NCBI GenBank assembly: GCA_021797025.1
Contig: JAKAAK010000025.1
Location: forward strand, 1 to 19,790
Length of the DNA: 19,790 bases
Direction: 5' to 3'
DNA from: Thermoplasmata archaeon
Lineage (GTDB): Archaea; Thermoplasmatota; Thermoplasmata; Thermoplasmatales; Thermoplasmataceae
Under the pieces are notes generated by a model. The model worked only from the letters and a program-made list of their open reading frames with translations. It had not been told where the DNA came from and did not search any database. A program made the translations under genes and the position numbers. Position 1 is the first letter of the stretch, and each line of letters begins with the position of its first letter. Below, one piece after another: positions 7,726 through 15,476 of the stretch.

Positions 7726-9159
7726 ATGATGCCAGAGAAAATTAACTTGGGGGGCCTTTACAGATACTACAATGATTCCAAGGTCAATTACTTCTCCTTG
7801 TTGTCCAGAACGGGGATACCAAAAGGAAAGTCAAGAGCCTTTGTGGGTGCCTATACTGCTGTTCTGGAATCTAAGCTAGTAAGTTCTGGGCACAATGAGG
7901 ATGAGGCTCACATAACCGCCTTTTCTATGGCTATAGATGCTCTTGCCAAGATCAGGGATAAAGAGGAGTTAAATACCAAGCTGTCTTCTGCTATAGACCG
8001 GTGGCGTTCAATAAGGCCAGGCACAGATCCGCTCTGGGAGCCCATAACTCCAGAAAGCCAATGGCAACCACCCCATCAGTTAGCCGGCAGAGCCATATCC
8101 CTATTTTCAGGTGCAATGGGCTTAGATTTGGGATTCATGGAATGCGGCATACAGATAGCCTTGGCAAACGATATAGACAAAGAATCCTTCAAGACTGTCA
8201 ATTCCAACCTCCCTGAGCTGAAGTTCCTTAATGTGGATATAGACAAGATTGAGCCAGAGGTGCTTATAAAGGCTGCAGGGGTCTCTCCAAGCGAGATTGA
8301 CGTCCTCATAGGAGGGCCACCTTGCCAGCCATTCTCACCAGCAGGCAGGAGGGGGGGGCTGAATGATCCTCGTGCATCGCCACTGAAGTACTTTATTAGG
8401 GCAATCAAGAAGATCCGTCCAGCCGCCTTTGTCATGGAAGAAGTGCCAGGGCTCCTTTCAAGCCGCCTGAAACACTTCCCATACTATGACAAGTATAAAC
8501 GTAAGCCGAATGCTGAGGAAGAGAGGGGTTCAGCGTTCAGGGTAGTCAAGGATATGCTTGATTCCACAGGGTACAGATATGTATACAGTGTGCTTAATGC
8601 CGCTGACTTTGGCGCCCCACAGGCACGTGAGAGGCTCATATTTATTGGGCTGAGGGATGGCACCCCCTCTTTACCTGAACCTACCCACTCTGGCGACGGG
8701 TCGGCGAACAGGCAGCCTTGGGTAACGTTCTGGGAAGTGGCAAAGGAGCTTAAGTATACTAATGACAAAGCCCTCAGCTCGAAGGACAGAAAGTATATGT
8801 CCTATGTGCCACCCGGTGGAAACTGGAAACAGATGCCTGGAGAAATTGCGGCTGAGGCGATGGGCCGTGCCATAGCCTCAGAAGGTGGGAGGACAGGTTT
8901 CTATAGGCGGATTCCATGGGACGAACCATCACCTACTTTGGTCACAAGCCCATCACAGAAGGGCACTTACTTGGTACACCCACAGTATGACAGGTTCCTC
9001 TCATTAGCTGAGTACAAAGTACTGCAAGGCTTCCCAGTAAACTGGAAGATAACTGGCAACGTGGATGCAAGGTACAGGCTAATAGGCAATGCAGTGCCAG
9101 TGCATCTGTCTAATGCTTTGGCTAGGCACGTAATTAGGCTACTGAGTGGGGAGGATTAG
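7726..9159 (+). CDS. DNA (cytosine-5-)-methyltransferase of a type II restriction-modification pair
   Basis: A 477-residue enzyme that transfers methyl from S-adenosylmethionine to carbon 5 of cytosine in its recognition site, shielding host DNA from the adjacent nuclease. Visible motifs are I (AISLFSGAMGLDLGF, about 123-137), IV with catalytic Cys200 (GGPPCQPFS), VI as EEV at 238-240 where ENV is usual, VIII (APQARERLIFIG), IX (EYKVLQGFP) and X (RLIGNAVPVHLSNALA). About 120 residues precede motif I, far longer than in minimal enzymes, with no motif I know; this may be an extra DNA-binding or dimerisation domain. The next gene begins 3 bases after its stop. The two genes are much richer in G+C than the NTPase gene, which suggests acquisition as a unit. 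A second ATG at 7729 is an equally good start. Confidence 0.93.
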   Translation: MMPEKINLGGLYRYYNDSKVNYFSLLSRTGIPKGKSRAFVGAYTAVLESKLVSSGHNEDEAHITAFSMAIDALAKIRDKEELNTKLSSAIDRWRSIRPGTDPLWEPITPESQWQPPHQLAGRAISLFSGAMGLDLGFMECGIQIALANDIDKESFKTVNSNLPELKFLNVDIDKIEPEVLIKAAGVSPSEIDVLIGGPPCQPFSPAGRRGGLNDPRASPLKYFIRAIKKIRPAAFVMEEVPGLLSSRLKHFPYYDKYKRKPNAEEERGSAFRVVKDMLDSTGYRYVYSVLNAADFGAPQARERLIFIGLRDGTPSLPEPTHSGDGSANRQPWVTFWEVAKELKYTNDKALSSKDRKYMSYVPPGGNWKQMPGEIAAEAMGRAIASEGGRTGFYRRIPWDEPSPTLVTSPSQKGTYLVHPQYDRFLSLAEYKVLQGFPVNWKITGNVDARYRLIGNAVPVHLSNALARHVIRLLSGED

Positions 9160-9162
9160 GGC

Positions 9163-10101
9163 ATGAAGCTAGATGTACAGTCTCTTTTAGAGCTGGTGCT
9201 GGTCTCAGACGGCGGCATGAAAGAAAGCGTGTCAAGAAGAGTGTCATCTTACTTTAATAGCTTAGATGAGTTCCTGTCATGCACCAAAGAGCAACTGACC
9301 GGGCTAAGAAGCGCCTCAGGCAATCCAGTCCAGCTGTCTGAGAATGACATCATGAGGATAATAGAAATCAGCAGGTCTGGTATAGTTTCAGGAAACCTGA
9401 CGCTTGTAGACAACTATATAAGAGCCCTGGCCCGAGATTTCGTTAGGAGGCAGGTAGAAAATATCCGGGCCCTAGCGCTGGAGAGGCTAAATATTAACCC
9501 ACTGCTAGTCAGGTCCCTAAACCTTGGGACGCCTCTAGAGCTCTTGGAGTTTAATGTCAGCGCCGCTGTGAGCAGATCTATTGTCACGTCTATGGGGTAC
9601 TTTGTCCAGCACCTTCTAGAGACCACTTCTGATGATGTTGAGAGTGTAAAGGCTGGATGGGATCTAGTGAAACGTGGCAAAGATGGTATTAACCACTGGA
9701 TACAGGTCAAGAGCGGCCCGAATGATATGGACAAGGATCAGATTGTCTACTGGCTTCAGGAGATCAGGAAGGTAGAGAGTGAAGGAGACCATGGTTACAT
9801 AGGCATGACATATGGTAAGAGGGATAGCCCCACAGTTTCACTCTCCCTCATGAGGACATACCTGCCGGATATGGAGATGAGAACGCTCGTAGGCAAGGAG
9901 CTCTGGGACTTCCTCAGCGGTGACAGCAATTTCCACTCGCGGCTCTTCGACGACCTAAGGGTGGCTGCCTTGTCCATACTAGGCAACAATAGCATCCAAG
10001 AAGAGATCAATGTGAAGGTGCATGAGCTTCTTGAAGTGTTTGAAAAAAGGTACGGCAGTGGTGAAGAAGGCGTATCTAAATATATCAACAGCATATTCTG
10101 A
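9163..10101 (+). CDS. Type II restriction endonuclease, PD-(D/E)XK-like (possibly PmeII family)
   Basis: A 312-residue protein three bases behind the methyltransferase stop, with a purine-rich GGGGAGGA ribosome site around 9148-9155. The N-terminal segment (about residues 30-70, FNSLDEFLSCTKEQLTGL) resembles a helix-hairpin-helix DNA-binding unit. A nuclease core is suggested by Asp167 in GWDLVKRGKDG and the strand HWIQVKSGPNDMDKDQ (178-193). There Q181-V-K183 occupies the (D/E)XK position, and the following N-D-x-D-K-D-Q is typical of several type II enzymes. It should cut unmethylated copies of the site modified by its partner. Assignment to the PmeII family is from memory of the QVKSGPN-type core and is tentative; nuclease function itself is well supported by context. 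Confidence 0.78.
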   Translation: MKLDVQSLLELVLVSDGGMKESVSRRVSSYFNSLDEFLSCTKEQLTGLRSASGNPVQLSENDIMRIIEISRSGIVSGNLTLVDNYIRALARDFVRRQVENIRALALERLNINPLLVRSLNLGTPLELLEFNVSAAVSRSIVTSMGYFVQHLLETTSDDVESVKAGWDLVKRGKDGINHWIQVKSGPNDMDKDQIVYWLQEIRKVESEGDHGYIGMTYGKRDSPTVSLSLMRTYLPDMEMRTLVGKELWDFLSGDSNFHSRLFDDLRVAALSILGNNSIQEEINVKVHELLEVFEKRYGSGEEGVSKYINSIF

Positions 10102-10111
10102 GTAGCCATAG

Positions 10112-10222
10112 GTCAAGGCATATAACCAAATATTGAATGTTAATTTTACAAGAGTTGCAAGAAACTATCCATTAATAAAAATAGACACACCTAATGGCCC
10201 GATGAAATGCTGGATGAGTTAA
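10112..10222 (+). pseudogene. Short coding remnant
   Basis: In the 218-base gap after the endonuclease gene, a 36-codon frame without a normal start reads as plausible protein (RVARNYPLIKIDTPNGPMKC region) and ends in TAA at 10220-10222. The composition and residue mix look like the tail of a lost gene. Family not recognised; chance cannot be excluded. Confidence 0.25.
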
Positions 10223-10291
10223 AAGTTAAATTACCGGTAAAATTGATTTAAAGATCTAGAAATTAGCCCAGTTATAATAATGCCACAAAAA

Positions 10292-10299
10292 TTTATATC
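10292..10299 (+). promoter_or_regulatory. TATA box of the helix-hairpin-helix gene
   Basis: TTTATATC within an A/T run, centred 25 bases before ATG 10320: a leaderless archaeal promoter. Confidence 0.55.
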
Positions 10300-10319
10300 C
10301 ATATACCTATTATTCTTTA

Positions 10320-11090
10320 ATGGAGTGCAAAGATGTTGAATGGGCGGCCTTCCTTTTCAATGCAATTGGGGAGGACGAGTCATATATAATAAGGCTTGAT
10401 AAGGTGCAAGGAGGAATTAAAGGAAAACAGAGCTTAGATAATGAGGTAGTTGGTAAAATAGTTAACTTTTTAAACGAATGGAGGTCAAGGGCCAATAAGA
10501 AGGTAGTTTCTCAGAGCATCAAAGAATGGTATAATGAAATGATTAACAAGTTAGCGGCACTTCCATTATCTCTGGCTGACCTGGATGATAATAATGCTGA
10601 AAGCATAAAAGAAATTTATAGTTCCCTGAAACACAAATCCGGCATTGGCGATACAATAGCTTCAAAGGTATTGCACATTATTAAGCCGCATCTTTTTGTT
10701 CCGTGGGATATACCAATAAAATCATGGTATGATTCCCAGCTTAATAATAAAGATTATAAAACTATGGAGCCCGCTGAGAAATATTTGTCCTTTTTAAAGA
10801 AAATGCAGGAAGAGGCCAAATATTTATTAAGTCAAAATCCCAATTTCCTCAATGATCTGAATTCAAAGGTGCTAAAGCTTTACGAGGGAAACTTAGAGCA
10901 GGCCAGAAATAATGAGTTAAAATTAAATGGGAACTCAAATAAATCAATTAAAGAAAAAATAGATAATTATACAAAAATGGTGGAATTTATGAGAACTACA
11001 GGCAAGACATTGGCAAAATATTTAGACGAATACAACTGGATTACTATAACGAACAATGTTAAGATCAAGCCTGAATGGCACCCTGATTAG
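10320..11090 (+). CDS. Helix-hairpin-helix protein resembling the DNA-glycosylase fold
   Basis: A 256-residue soluble protein. Residues about 105-133 (HKSGIGDTIASKVLHII, then PHLFVPWDIPI) match the logic of a helix-hairpin-helix followed by the Gly/Pro-Asp segment of HhH-GPD base-excision glycosylases: a GIG hairpin, a helix, then hydrophobic-V-P-x-D. Asp130 would sit where the catalytic aspartate lies. Other glycosylase features, such as the iron-sulfur cluster cysteines, are absent, so it may only bind DNA. The C-terminus is a Lys/Asn-rich helical region. It is flanked by its own leaderless promoter and sits between a restriction pair and two membrane proteins. A role in recognising foreign or modified DNA is an inference; no family name can be given. 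Confidence 0.6.
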   Translation: MECKDVEWAAFLFNAIGEDESYIIRLDKVQGGIKGKQSLDNEVVGKIVNFLNEWRSRANKKVVSQSIKEWYNEMINKLAALPLSLADLDDNNAESIKEIYSSLKHKSGIGDTIASKVLHIIKPHLFVPWDIPIKSWYDSQLNNKDYKTMEPAEKYLSFLKKMQEEAKYLLSQNPNFLNDLNSKVLKLYEGNLEQARNNELKLNGNSNKSIKEKIDNYTKMVEFMRTTGKTLAKYLDEYNWITITNNVKIKPEWHPD

Positions 11091-11098
11091 GAATCTTA

Positions 11099-11107
11099 TT
11101 ATAAATA
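11099..11107 (+). promoter_or_regulatory. TATA box of the membrane-anchored coiled-coil protein gene
   Basis: TTATAAATA centred about 24 bases before ATG 11127 indicates separate, leaderless transcription from the preceding gene. Confidence 0.45.
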
Positions 11108-11126
11108 AAATATATAACTATATATA

Positions 11127-12089
11127 ATGAGCCAAGTATTAATTTCTATACTTACACTTAGTATAGGCATAATAGTTGCTATTCTGACAGTACATTTTGA
11201 GCGAATGAAAGATGTAAAAGAGCGTTATGAGGAACGGGCGGATATATACAAAAGAGAGCATTTTAAGAAATTAATAGATATCATTAGGGAAAATCTGGAA
11301 ATCCAGGAGAAGTTCCTAAATAATAATGACGGGCATGGTTATGCAGGCTTTTCAAGTTTTGAGACGCCTGGAATAAGCATAGAAGACGATGAGAAAAAAT
11401 TAACAATAGGGTTCAGGCAACGTTTGATAAACGATGGCTGCTTGAAATCTCATTTAAAGGCATATCCCCATAATGGTGGCAATAATGTAAATAATATAGC
11501 TGAGCTTATTTCTAATGTTGAAAAAAAAGAAGGCGAGTATGTAAACAATGTAATTTCAGCATTAAATTTGATGATGAAGGATTTAGATGAAATCGAGAAC
11601 AAAATTAAGGGAGTGGCACCTATAGAATCACCATATATCAGCGTAAGTGAGGTGGAAGATATGGGCACGCTTCACGTTCCAGATTCAAGCATTAGTTATG
11701 TCCGTTATAATAAGCACGGCATTATAAAATGCATAATTGATAAAATTGATTTTAAAGAGGAAAACTTCATTAAAGGTGATTTGGGCCTAATATCGTGCGA
11801 TGGTGAATATAAGATTTTACAATATAAAAATAGTCATTTAGATGAAAAACAGCTGGGAATTTTTTTTAAAATATGCCAAAAAATTTCAGATAAATATTCT
11901 GAAGAACTAGAAAAAATAGAAGAATATCCCATTACAGCAGGGATATATGAGGATTATAAAACAATAAGCATTACATTCAAAAATATAATCGAATCTTTTG
12001 AAAGTGGCCTATCCATCGAAGGCACTTGTGATGTCTGCGAAAAGATAGATAAGGGAAAAGCAGAAAAAAAATTGATGGCTTATAAATAA
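11127..12089 (+). CDS. Membrane-anchored hypothetical protein with N-terminal helix
   Basis: A 320-residue protein beginning with one hydrophobic helix (about residues 3-22, LISILTLSIGIIVAILTV). A highly charged segment with coiled-coil character (FERMKDVKERYEERADIYK) follows immediately, and then a soluble domain. The positive charge after the helix predicts that the bulk of the protein is cytoplasmic. The second half has mixed alpha/beta character, with a late CDVC pair of cysteines near the C-terminus. I do not recognise the family. Its place 36 bases after the helix-hairpin-helix gene and before another membrane protein suggests these form a functional group, possibly a DNA sensor with membrane partners. 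Confidence 0.65.
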   Translation: MSQVLISILTLSIGIIVAILTVHFERMKDVKERYEERADIYKREHFKKLIDIIRENLEIQEKFLNNNDGHGYAGFSSFETPGISIEDDEKKLTIGFRQRLINDGCLKSHLKAYPHNGGNNVNNIAELISNVEKKEGEYVNNVISALNLMMKDLDEIENKIKGVAPIESPYISVSEVEDMGTLHVPDSSISYVRYNKHGIIKCIIDKIDFKEENFIKGDLGLISCDGEYKILQYKNSHLDEKQLGIFFKICQKISDKYSEELEKIEEYPITAGIYEDYKTISITFKNIIESFESGLSIEGTCDVCEKIDKGKAEKKLMAYK

Positions 12090-12105
12090 TTGAGCTATTA
12101 TAATC

Positions 12106-12228
12106 TTAATTTAATATTATTATCTTTCTTTCCTCCTTCTCTATTATTTTTTTTAGGACAAAATCAAAGGACAATGGCCTAACATATTCCCTTCCCCTTC
12201 TTGTTTTTATTTCCTTTAATAATATCAA
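12106..12228 (-). CDS. Possible small protein or gene remnant on the minus strand
   Basis: A 40-codon minus-strand frame from TTG at 12228 to TAA at 12106, open further upstream for about 13 codons. Its product is basic and protein-like, with the segment KTRRGREYVRPLSFDFVLKK. A TATA-like TTTAAAATATA lies about 15-25 bases upstream. It runs convergent to the 11127 gene. It could be a real small leaderless gene, or the tail of an eroded gene; no family recognised. Confidence 0.25.
   Translation of the reverse strand: MILLKEIKTRRGREYVRPLSFDFVLKKIIEKEERKIIILN
12124..12154 (+). terminator. Pyrimidine-rich terminator after the 11127 gene
   Basis: A stretch of T and C (CTTTCTTTCCTCCTTC) leading into eight consecutive T at 12147-12154, 35-65 bases after the stop. 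Archaeal RNA polymerase terminates at such T-runs on the coding strand. The same bases would be coding for the small minus-strand frame. Confidence 0.4.
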
Positions 12229-12405
12229 TTGCCATATTGCAAAGTATATTTTAAATGCTTAAAAAATATAGCTTAAATAAGAATCTTTACTAAGGCAAAT
12301 GTGGCAATTACAGTAAACCACACTTAAATACACAATTAAAGCAAAGTTTTTATGTAGTGGCATATTAAAACATAGAACATAGAAGTAATCGAGGATGAAA
12401 ATATT

Positions 12406-13614
12406 ATGGTCGAAAACAAGCCAAATAAAAATAGTGTGCAAGAAGGAGGCGAAAATGGATTAAATGCGCAGGTACAAACAATAGAATCTATATCAAGCCT
12501 AAAAGATGTTTTTTTGGTTCTATTTGGCACCATGCTCAGCATCTTCATAACTATATTGTTGAGCAACGCAGTTTATAATCACAAAATTTCCTTTTTATTA
12601 TGCTCTGCAATAATGGCATTTATATTTCTTGTGTTCGCTTTCCTTGATGGCATATACAATTTCTTGTCTAAATTTGAAAGGAATTGCAATGCGAATAAAG
12701 AAGAATACTTAATCGGAATAATAAGGTCCGGTAGAAAGTTCGAAGCCGATAAAGAGGAGTGGAAATCGCAAATTAACAATCCGCCAAAGTGGAGTGGGCT
12801 CACTTGCAAGGATTGGAATGATAAATTAAGTGAATGCTTTGGCAAATCTATAATAGTATATGTCAGCCCTAAAGATGATTTTACAAGGTTCAACTGCATT
12901 GTAAACCCTTATGGGGGTGCGTATTATGAGGAAAGTTTCAGCGAGCAGAAGAGCCTCCATAAAATACTTAAATATACTTCAGGGGGCGGAGTCTACGTGA
13001 ATGTTTCAGATATTCCATTTTTCTATGCGCACAACATTGAAACTGGCTTTTGGCTTTATAATTCCCCTGCTTTCAATGTTCTAAGGCATTTTGCAACTGA
13101 AGGGCAACAGCCTTTTGAAAATGGCAATAAATCTACCACAGATGCTACATTTAGTTATAACTTCCCACAAAGTTCAGATAAACTCAACGGGGTATATACA
13201 GATTATAACTTTTATATATTCAAAGATTTAGGCATCACATTCCTTATGCCTGTCGGAGGGGGCAAATATCAAAACCTAACTAATAAAATTACCATAACCT
13301 TCGATCCAGATGGGGAAAATATAGAAGTGCCTGACATCCCTATTGAGGATACACGCCCATTCCTTAGTTCTGGCTTCTGCCATGAAAAGAGGGTCAAGGT
13401 TGAGGGTTGAGATGGCAAAGAGCCGCATGCCTTCAACTGGCTAAACCAAGAATATAGCATCACCCCAATAGCATCCATACCAAATGGGCATGGAAAGCTT
13501 ATAATTTCAACAGTATCTATTGACAAATTCCCAGACATGGTTCGCATAATTGCAAAAATGATTGAGATGGCCCTGGGCAAAAAGCCTGCCCAAAATGTAA
13601 ATAATAGGCAGTGA
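12406..13614 (+). pseudogene. Membrane protein with Rossmann-like soluble domain, interrupted by TGA
   Basis: The first frame (12406-13410) encodes 334 residues: a polar N-terminus, two membrane helices at about residues 35-53 and 62-83, then a soluble domain. In that domain IIVYVSPKDD, IVNPYGGAYYE and YTSGGGVYVNVSDIPFF suggest an alpha/beta fold reminiscent of ThuA or BPL_N-type amidotransferase-like proteins. After the TGA (13408-13410) the same frame stays open for 67 codons to 13614. It reads as a natural end of such a domain (SITPIASIPNGHGKLIIST, then a helix). A single nonsense change therefore seems to have cut about 67 residues from a 402-residue protein. The downstream gene's GTG overlaps the distal stop (GTGA, 13611-13614), which supports the longer frame having been the real gene. 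The fold call is tentative. Confidence 0.55.
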
Positions 13615-13937
13615 TAATGCCATATCAGCAATTTAGCATGCGTGGATTCCAAAAAATAGGCAAACCTGCCATTTTGGCTAAAATCCATTATGGAAAATAT
13701 AAAATAGTATATAGCAACTTTAGGATTGTGGAAGGTCATAGGATGGATAAAAATAATATCCTTAGGTATATTGCCTCAAGGAACTGTGAAGTTTATGAGG
13801 GGCCAAAAGGCTACCGGGTTGAATACTGCGGAAAAAGCAACATTGAGTGGCAGATGGTGCTATTGTATATGTCCTCCCTGGACAATTGCTCCATCAGCGT
13901 CATAAGCTCAACTTCTGCCTGCCTTTTTAGGATTTGA
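13611..13937 (+). CDS. Small hypothetical protein coupled to the upstream membrane protein
   Basis: A 108-residue frame starting at GTG 13611, which overlaps the distal stop of the preceding frame in GTGA; an in-frame ATG follows at 13617. Residues about 12-85 look like a compact alpha/beta domain (AILAKIHYGKYKIVYSNF, then VYEGPKGYRVEYCG). The last 10 codons overlap the 3' end of the Vsr gene on the opposite strand, so the genes converge tail to tail. Family unknown. Coupling suggests it works with the membrane protein. Confidence 0.45.
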   Translation: MIMPYQQFSMRGFQKIGKPAILAKIHYGKYKIVYSNFRIVEGHRMDKNNILRYIASRNCEVYEGPKGYRVEYCGKSNIEWQMVLLYMSSLDNCSISVISSTSACLFRI

Positions 13938-14318
13938 CAAAATTGCCTGGACTTTCCGCGCACAGCCTGTTGCATCTCTATTTACCTCGTGCTCCCAGAA
14001 ATGCAGGACATACCAGCCTTCCTGCCTAAGCCTTGCATCCTTTGCCGCAGCCCTCTCGGCATTTTTCTCAAGCTTTGGCTTCCAGTACCCTACGTTGGAC
14101 TTTGGTATGTGGCCATGTATAGGGCAGGAATGCCAGAAGCAGCCGTCAATGAATACCGCGAGCTTTTTCCCCGGGAATGCAATGTCTATTTTCTCCCTGC
14201 CATATTGGAGCCTGTACCTGAGGCCAATGGCCCAAAGCGCCCGCCTCATCCTTATTTCTGGCGAGGTATTGCTGGACCTTATCTTAGACATTATCATGGA
14301 TCTTTTTCCATCTTTCAT
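13908..14318 (-). CDS. vsr: Very short patch repair (Vsr) endonuclease
   Basis: A 136-residue protein when started at the ATG whose complement is at 14316-14318 (MKDGKRSMIMSKIRSSNTSP), the start that matches the family's length and N-terminal pattern; a longer frame back to 14423 overlaps the divergent gene. Vsr nicks 5' of the T in T:G mismatches formed when 5-methylcytosine deaminates, starting repair. Hallmarks seen: SPEIRMRRALW, the metal-binding Asp45 in EKIDIAFP, the block FIDGCFWHSCPIH (56-68) with Trp62 and His63, and the C-terminal GWYVLHFWEHEV. Vsr genes normally travel with a C5 methyltransferase; here a methyltransferase remnant is divergent next door, and intact ones lie about 1.2 kb and 4.7 kb away. 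The gene looks intact. Confidence 0.92.
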   Translation of the reverse strand: MKDGKRSMIMSKIRSSNTSPEIRMRRALWAIGLRYRLQYGREKIDIAFPGKKLAVFIDGCFWHSCPIHGHIPKSNVGYWKPKLEKNAERAAAKDARLRQEGWYVLHFWEHEVNRDATGCARKVQAILSNPKKAGRS

Positions 14319-14364
14319 TGAAAATGTATATATGCAACTATGCATTAAGTTGTTGGTGCCATGA

Positions 14365-15060
14365 ATGCCGGCAAATGTGGTAAAGGCAATGGAAGCCCTG
14401 TCTAAGCGCCGGCTTATAGACATGGGCCAATATTCGGAATCCTATAAGATAGGCATCAACTCTGTTGGCTCTGCTTTTTAAGAGTATGTAAAAGACCTGC
14501 TTACCGGGAGGTTTTACCCTGGCCCAAAATGCACAAAGGAGGGCACAACAATAGATGGGTACAAGACCGGGAAATTGCCAACCCTTAAGGATGCAATTGG
14601 CGAACTCCCAGAGGCTGTGCCTGCATTGCCAAGCAACAAGCCCAACCCAAAATTAGATGTGCCAAACCATGAGTACATAGTAGGCGCATTTTCCCCAATA
14701 TACATGTCAAGGAACCACAAGAGGCGCTGGGATGAGCAGTCATACACAATACAGGCAGGCGGCAGGCATGCGCCATTGCACCCTGCGTCATGCGACATGT
14801 GCAAGGTAGGGGAGGACAGGTTTGAGTTCACCGGCCCAAATTACAGGAGGCTGTCTGTAAGGGAGGCTGCCAGGGTGCAGGGCTTTCCAGACTCTTTCAT
14901 ATTCAAGTACAGGAATGTCGCTGATGGATACAAGGTAATAGGCAACGCAGTGCCGCCGCCGCTTGCAAGGGCAATTGCCGAGAGCATAAAGAATGCGCTT
15001 GCCATTGCAGGATTGCCAGAAAATATGGATAAAGGGCATTTTTTAAAAGGCAAAATTTAA
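14365..15060 (+). pseudogene. Broken gene ending in the C-terminal half of a C5 cytosine methyltransferase
   Basis: From ATG 14365 a 38-codon frame runs to TAA (14479-14481). The same frame then stays open to 15060. The downstream part clearly contains the second half of a C5 methyltransferase: the TLKDAIGELPEA segment that normally follows motif VIII, a target-recognition region, motif IX (SVREAARVQGFPDSF) and motif X (YKVIGNAVPPPLARAI). Motifs I to VIII, including the Pro-Cys catalytic loop, are missing, so it cannot methylate DNA. The N-terminal piece (INSVGSAF, then EYVKDLL after the stop) resembles the opening of some type II endonucleases, which would make this a deletion fusion of endonuclease start to methyltransferase end; that part is speculative. 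It is divergent from vsr and was probably once its partner. Confidence 0.75.
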
Positions 15061-15063
15061 TAA

Positions 15064-15276
15064 TTAAATAATATAGGTACCAAAATAATCAGTTGAATTT
15101 GGCCTGAGAAATGCGGGGATGGATGAATTTATGTCACCATTATACTGTGATGCTGTATTCTCAGGCACTGCTGCTGAAACTGCACCCATTCCCGAGGGTA
15201 TGATCAAAACCAGTATAACTATTATAACAAATGAGGCCTGCATCCATGTTATATTTGTTTTTATCCTCTTCCTCAT
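15064..15276 (-). CDS. Small exported or membrane-anchored protein, possibly the start of a truncated gene
   Basis: A 70-residue frame with a textbook signal sequence: basic N-terminus (MRKRIKTN), a hydrophobic core at about residues 13-27 (ASFVIIVILVLIIPS), and small residues before a likely cleavage site near AVSA-AVPEN. The remaining 35 residues are polar and uncharged, as in archaeal secreted proteins. Such a short mature part suggests an N-terminal remnant of a longer exported protein, but a genuine small peptide is possible. It ends 3 bases from the methyltransferase remnant, tail to tail. Upstream, TTTTAAAGG near 15310 could be the promoter. Confidence 0.45.
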   Translation of the reverse strand: MRKRIKTNITWMQASFVIIVILVLIIPSGMGAVSAAVPENTASQYNGDINSSIPAFLRPNSTDYFGTYII

Positions 15277-15339
15277 AGAATTGCGCCTTGCCTTTGCCTG
15301 ATTTTCACCAGCCTTTAAAAGGCCCTCAAAATAAATTAA

Positions 15340-15465
15340 AGCACCCCACTAGGTGGCGGGAAAAATACAGAACTGTTGGAGTCTCAAGGATATAAAGTTT
15401 TAACTGTCTGGGGGCGTAAAATAAAAGAAGATCCTGGCAGGCCAGGCCAACAGAAAGAATATTAA
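15340..15465 (+). pseudogene. Short remnant resembling a Vsr/PD-(D/E)XK C-terminus
   Basis: A 41-codon frame without a start codon, preceded directly by TAA (15337-15339). It encodes ELLESQGYKVLTVWGRKIK and ends at TAA 15463-15465. The pattern L-x-x-x-G-x-x-V-L-x-V-W matches the closing strand and helix of Vsr or DUF559-type nucleases. Their usual Glu after Trp is Gly here. Too short to be functional; a decayed second nuclease gene is the likely source. Confidence 0.3.
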
Positions 15466-15476
15466 ATTAATGCCTT

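Noticed and set aside
8076..8435. Minus-strand frame of 119 residues within the methyltransferase gene
   Set aside because: It is opposite highly conserved methyltransferase motifs I to VI and has no promoter; a shadow of a GC-richer gene.
13269..13739. A 156-residue minus-strand open frame
   Set aside because: It lies opposite the end of the membrane-protein gene, its readthrough region and the coupled small gene, whose plus-strand products look more protein-like and are linked by a GTGA overlap.
13989..14364. Plus-strand frames opposite vsr
   Set aside because: Vsr motifs on the minus strand are unambiguous; these frames have odd composition and no start signals.
2102..14481. Stop-codon reassignment or programmed readthrough, suggested by in-frame stops at 2102, 13408 and 14479
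   Set aside because: The three stops are three different codons (TAG, TGA, TAA) and intact neighbours use all three normally as ends. Gene decay explains them better.
15301..15476. tRNA or tRNA fragment serving as integration site
   Set aside because: No cloverleaf with acceptor, anticodon and T arms can be drawn; the segment reads better as a nuclease-gene remnant.
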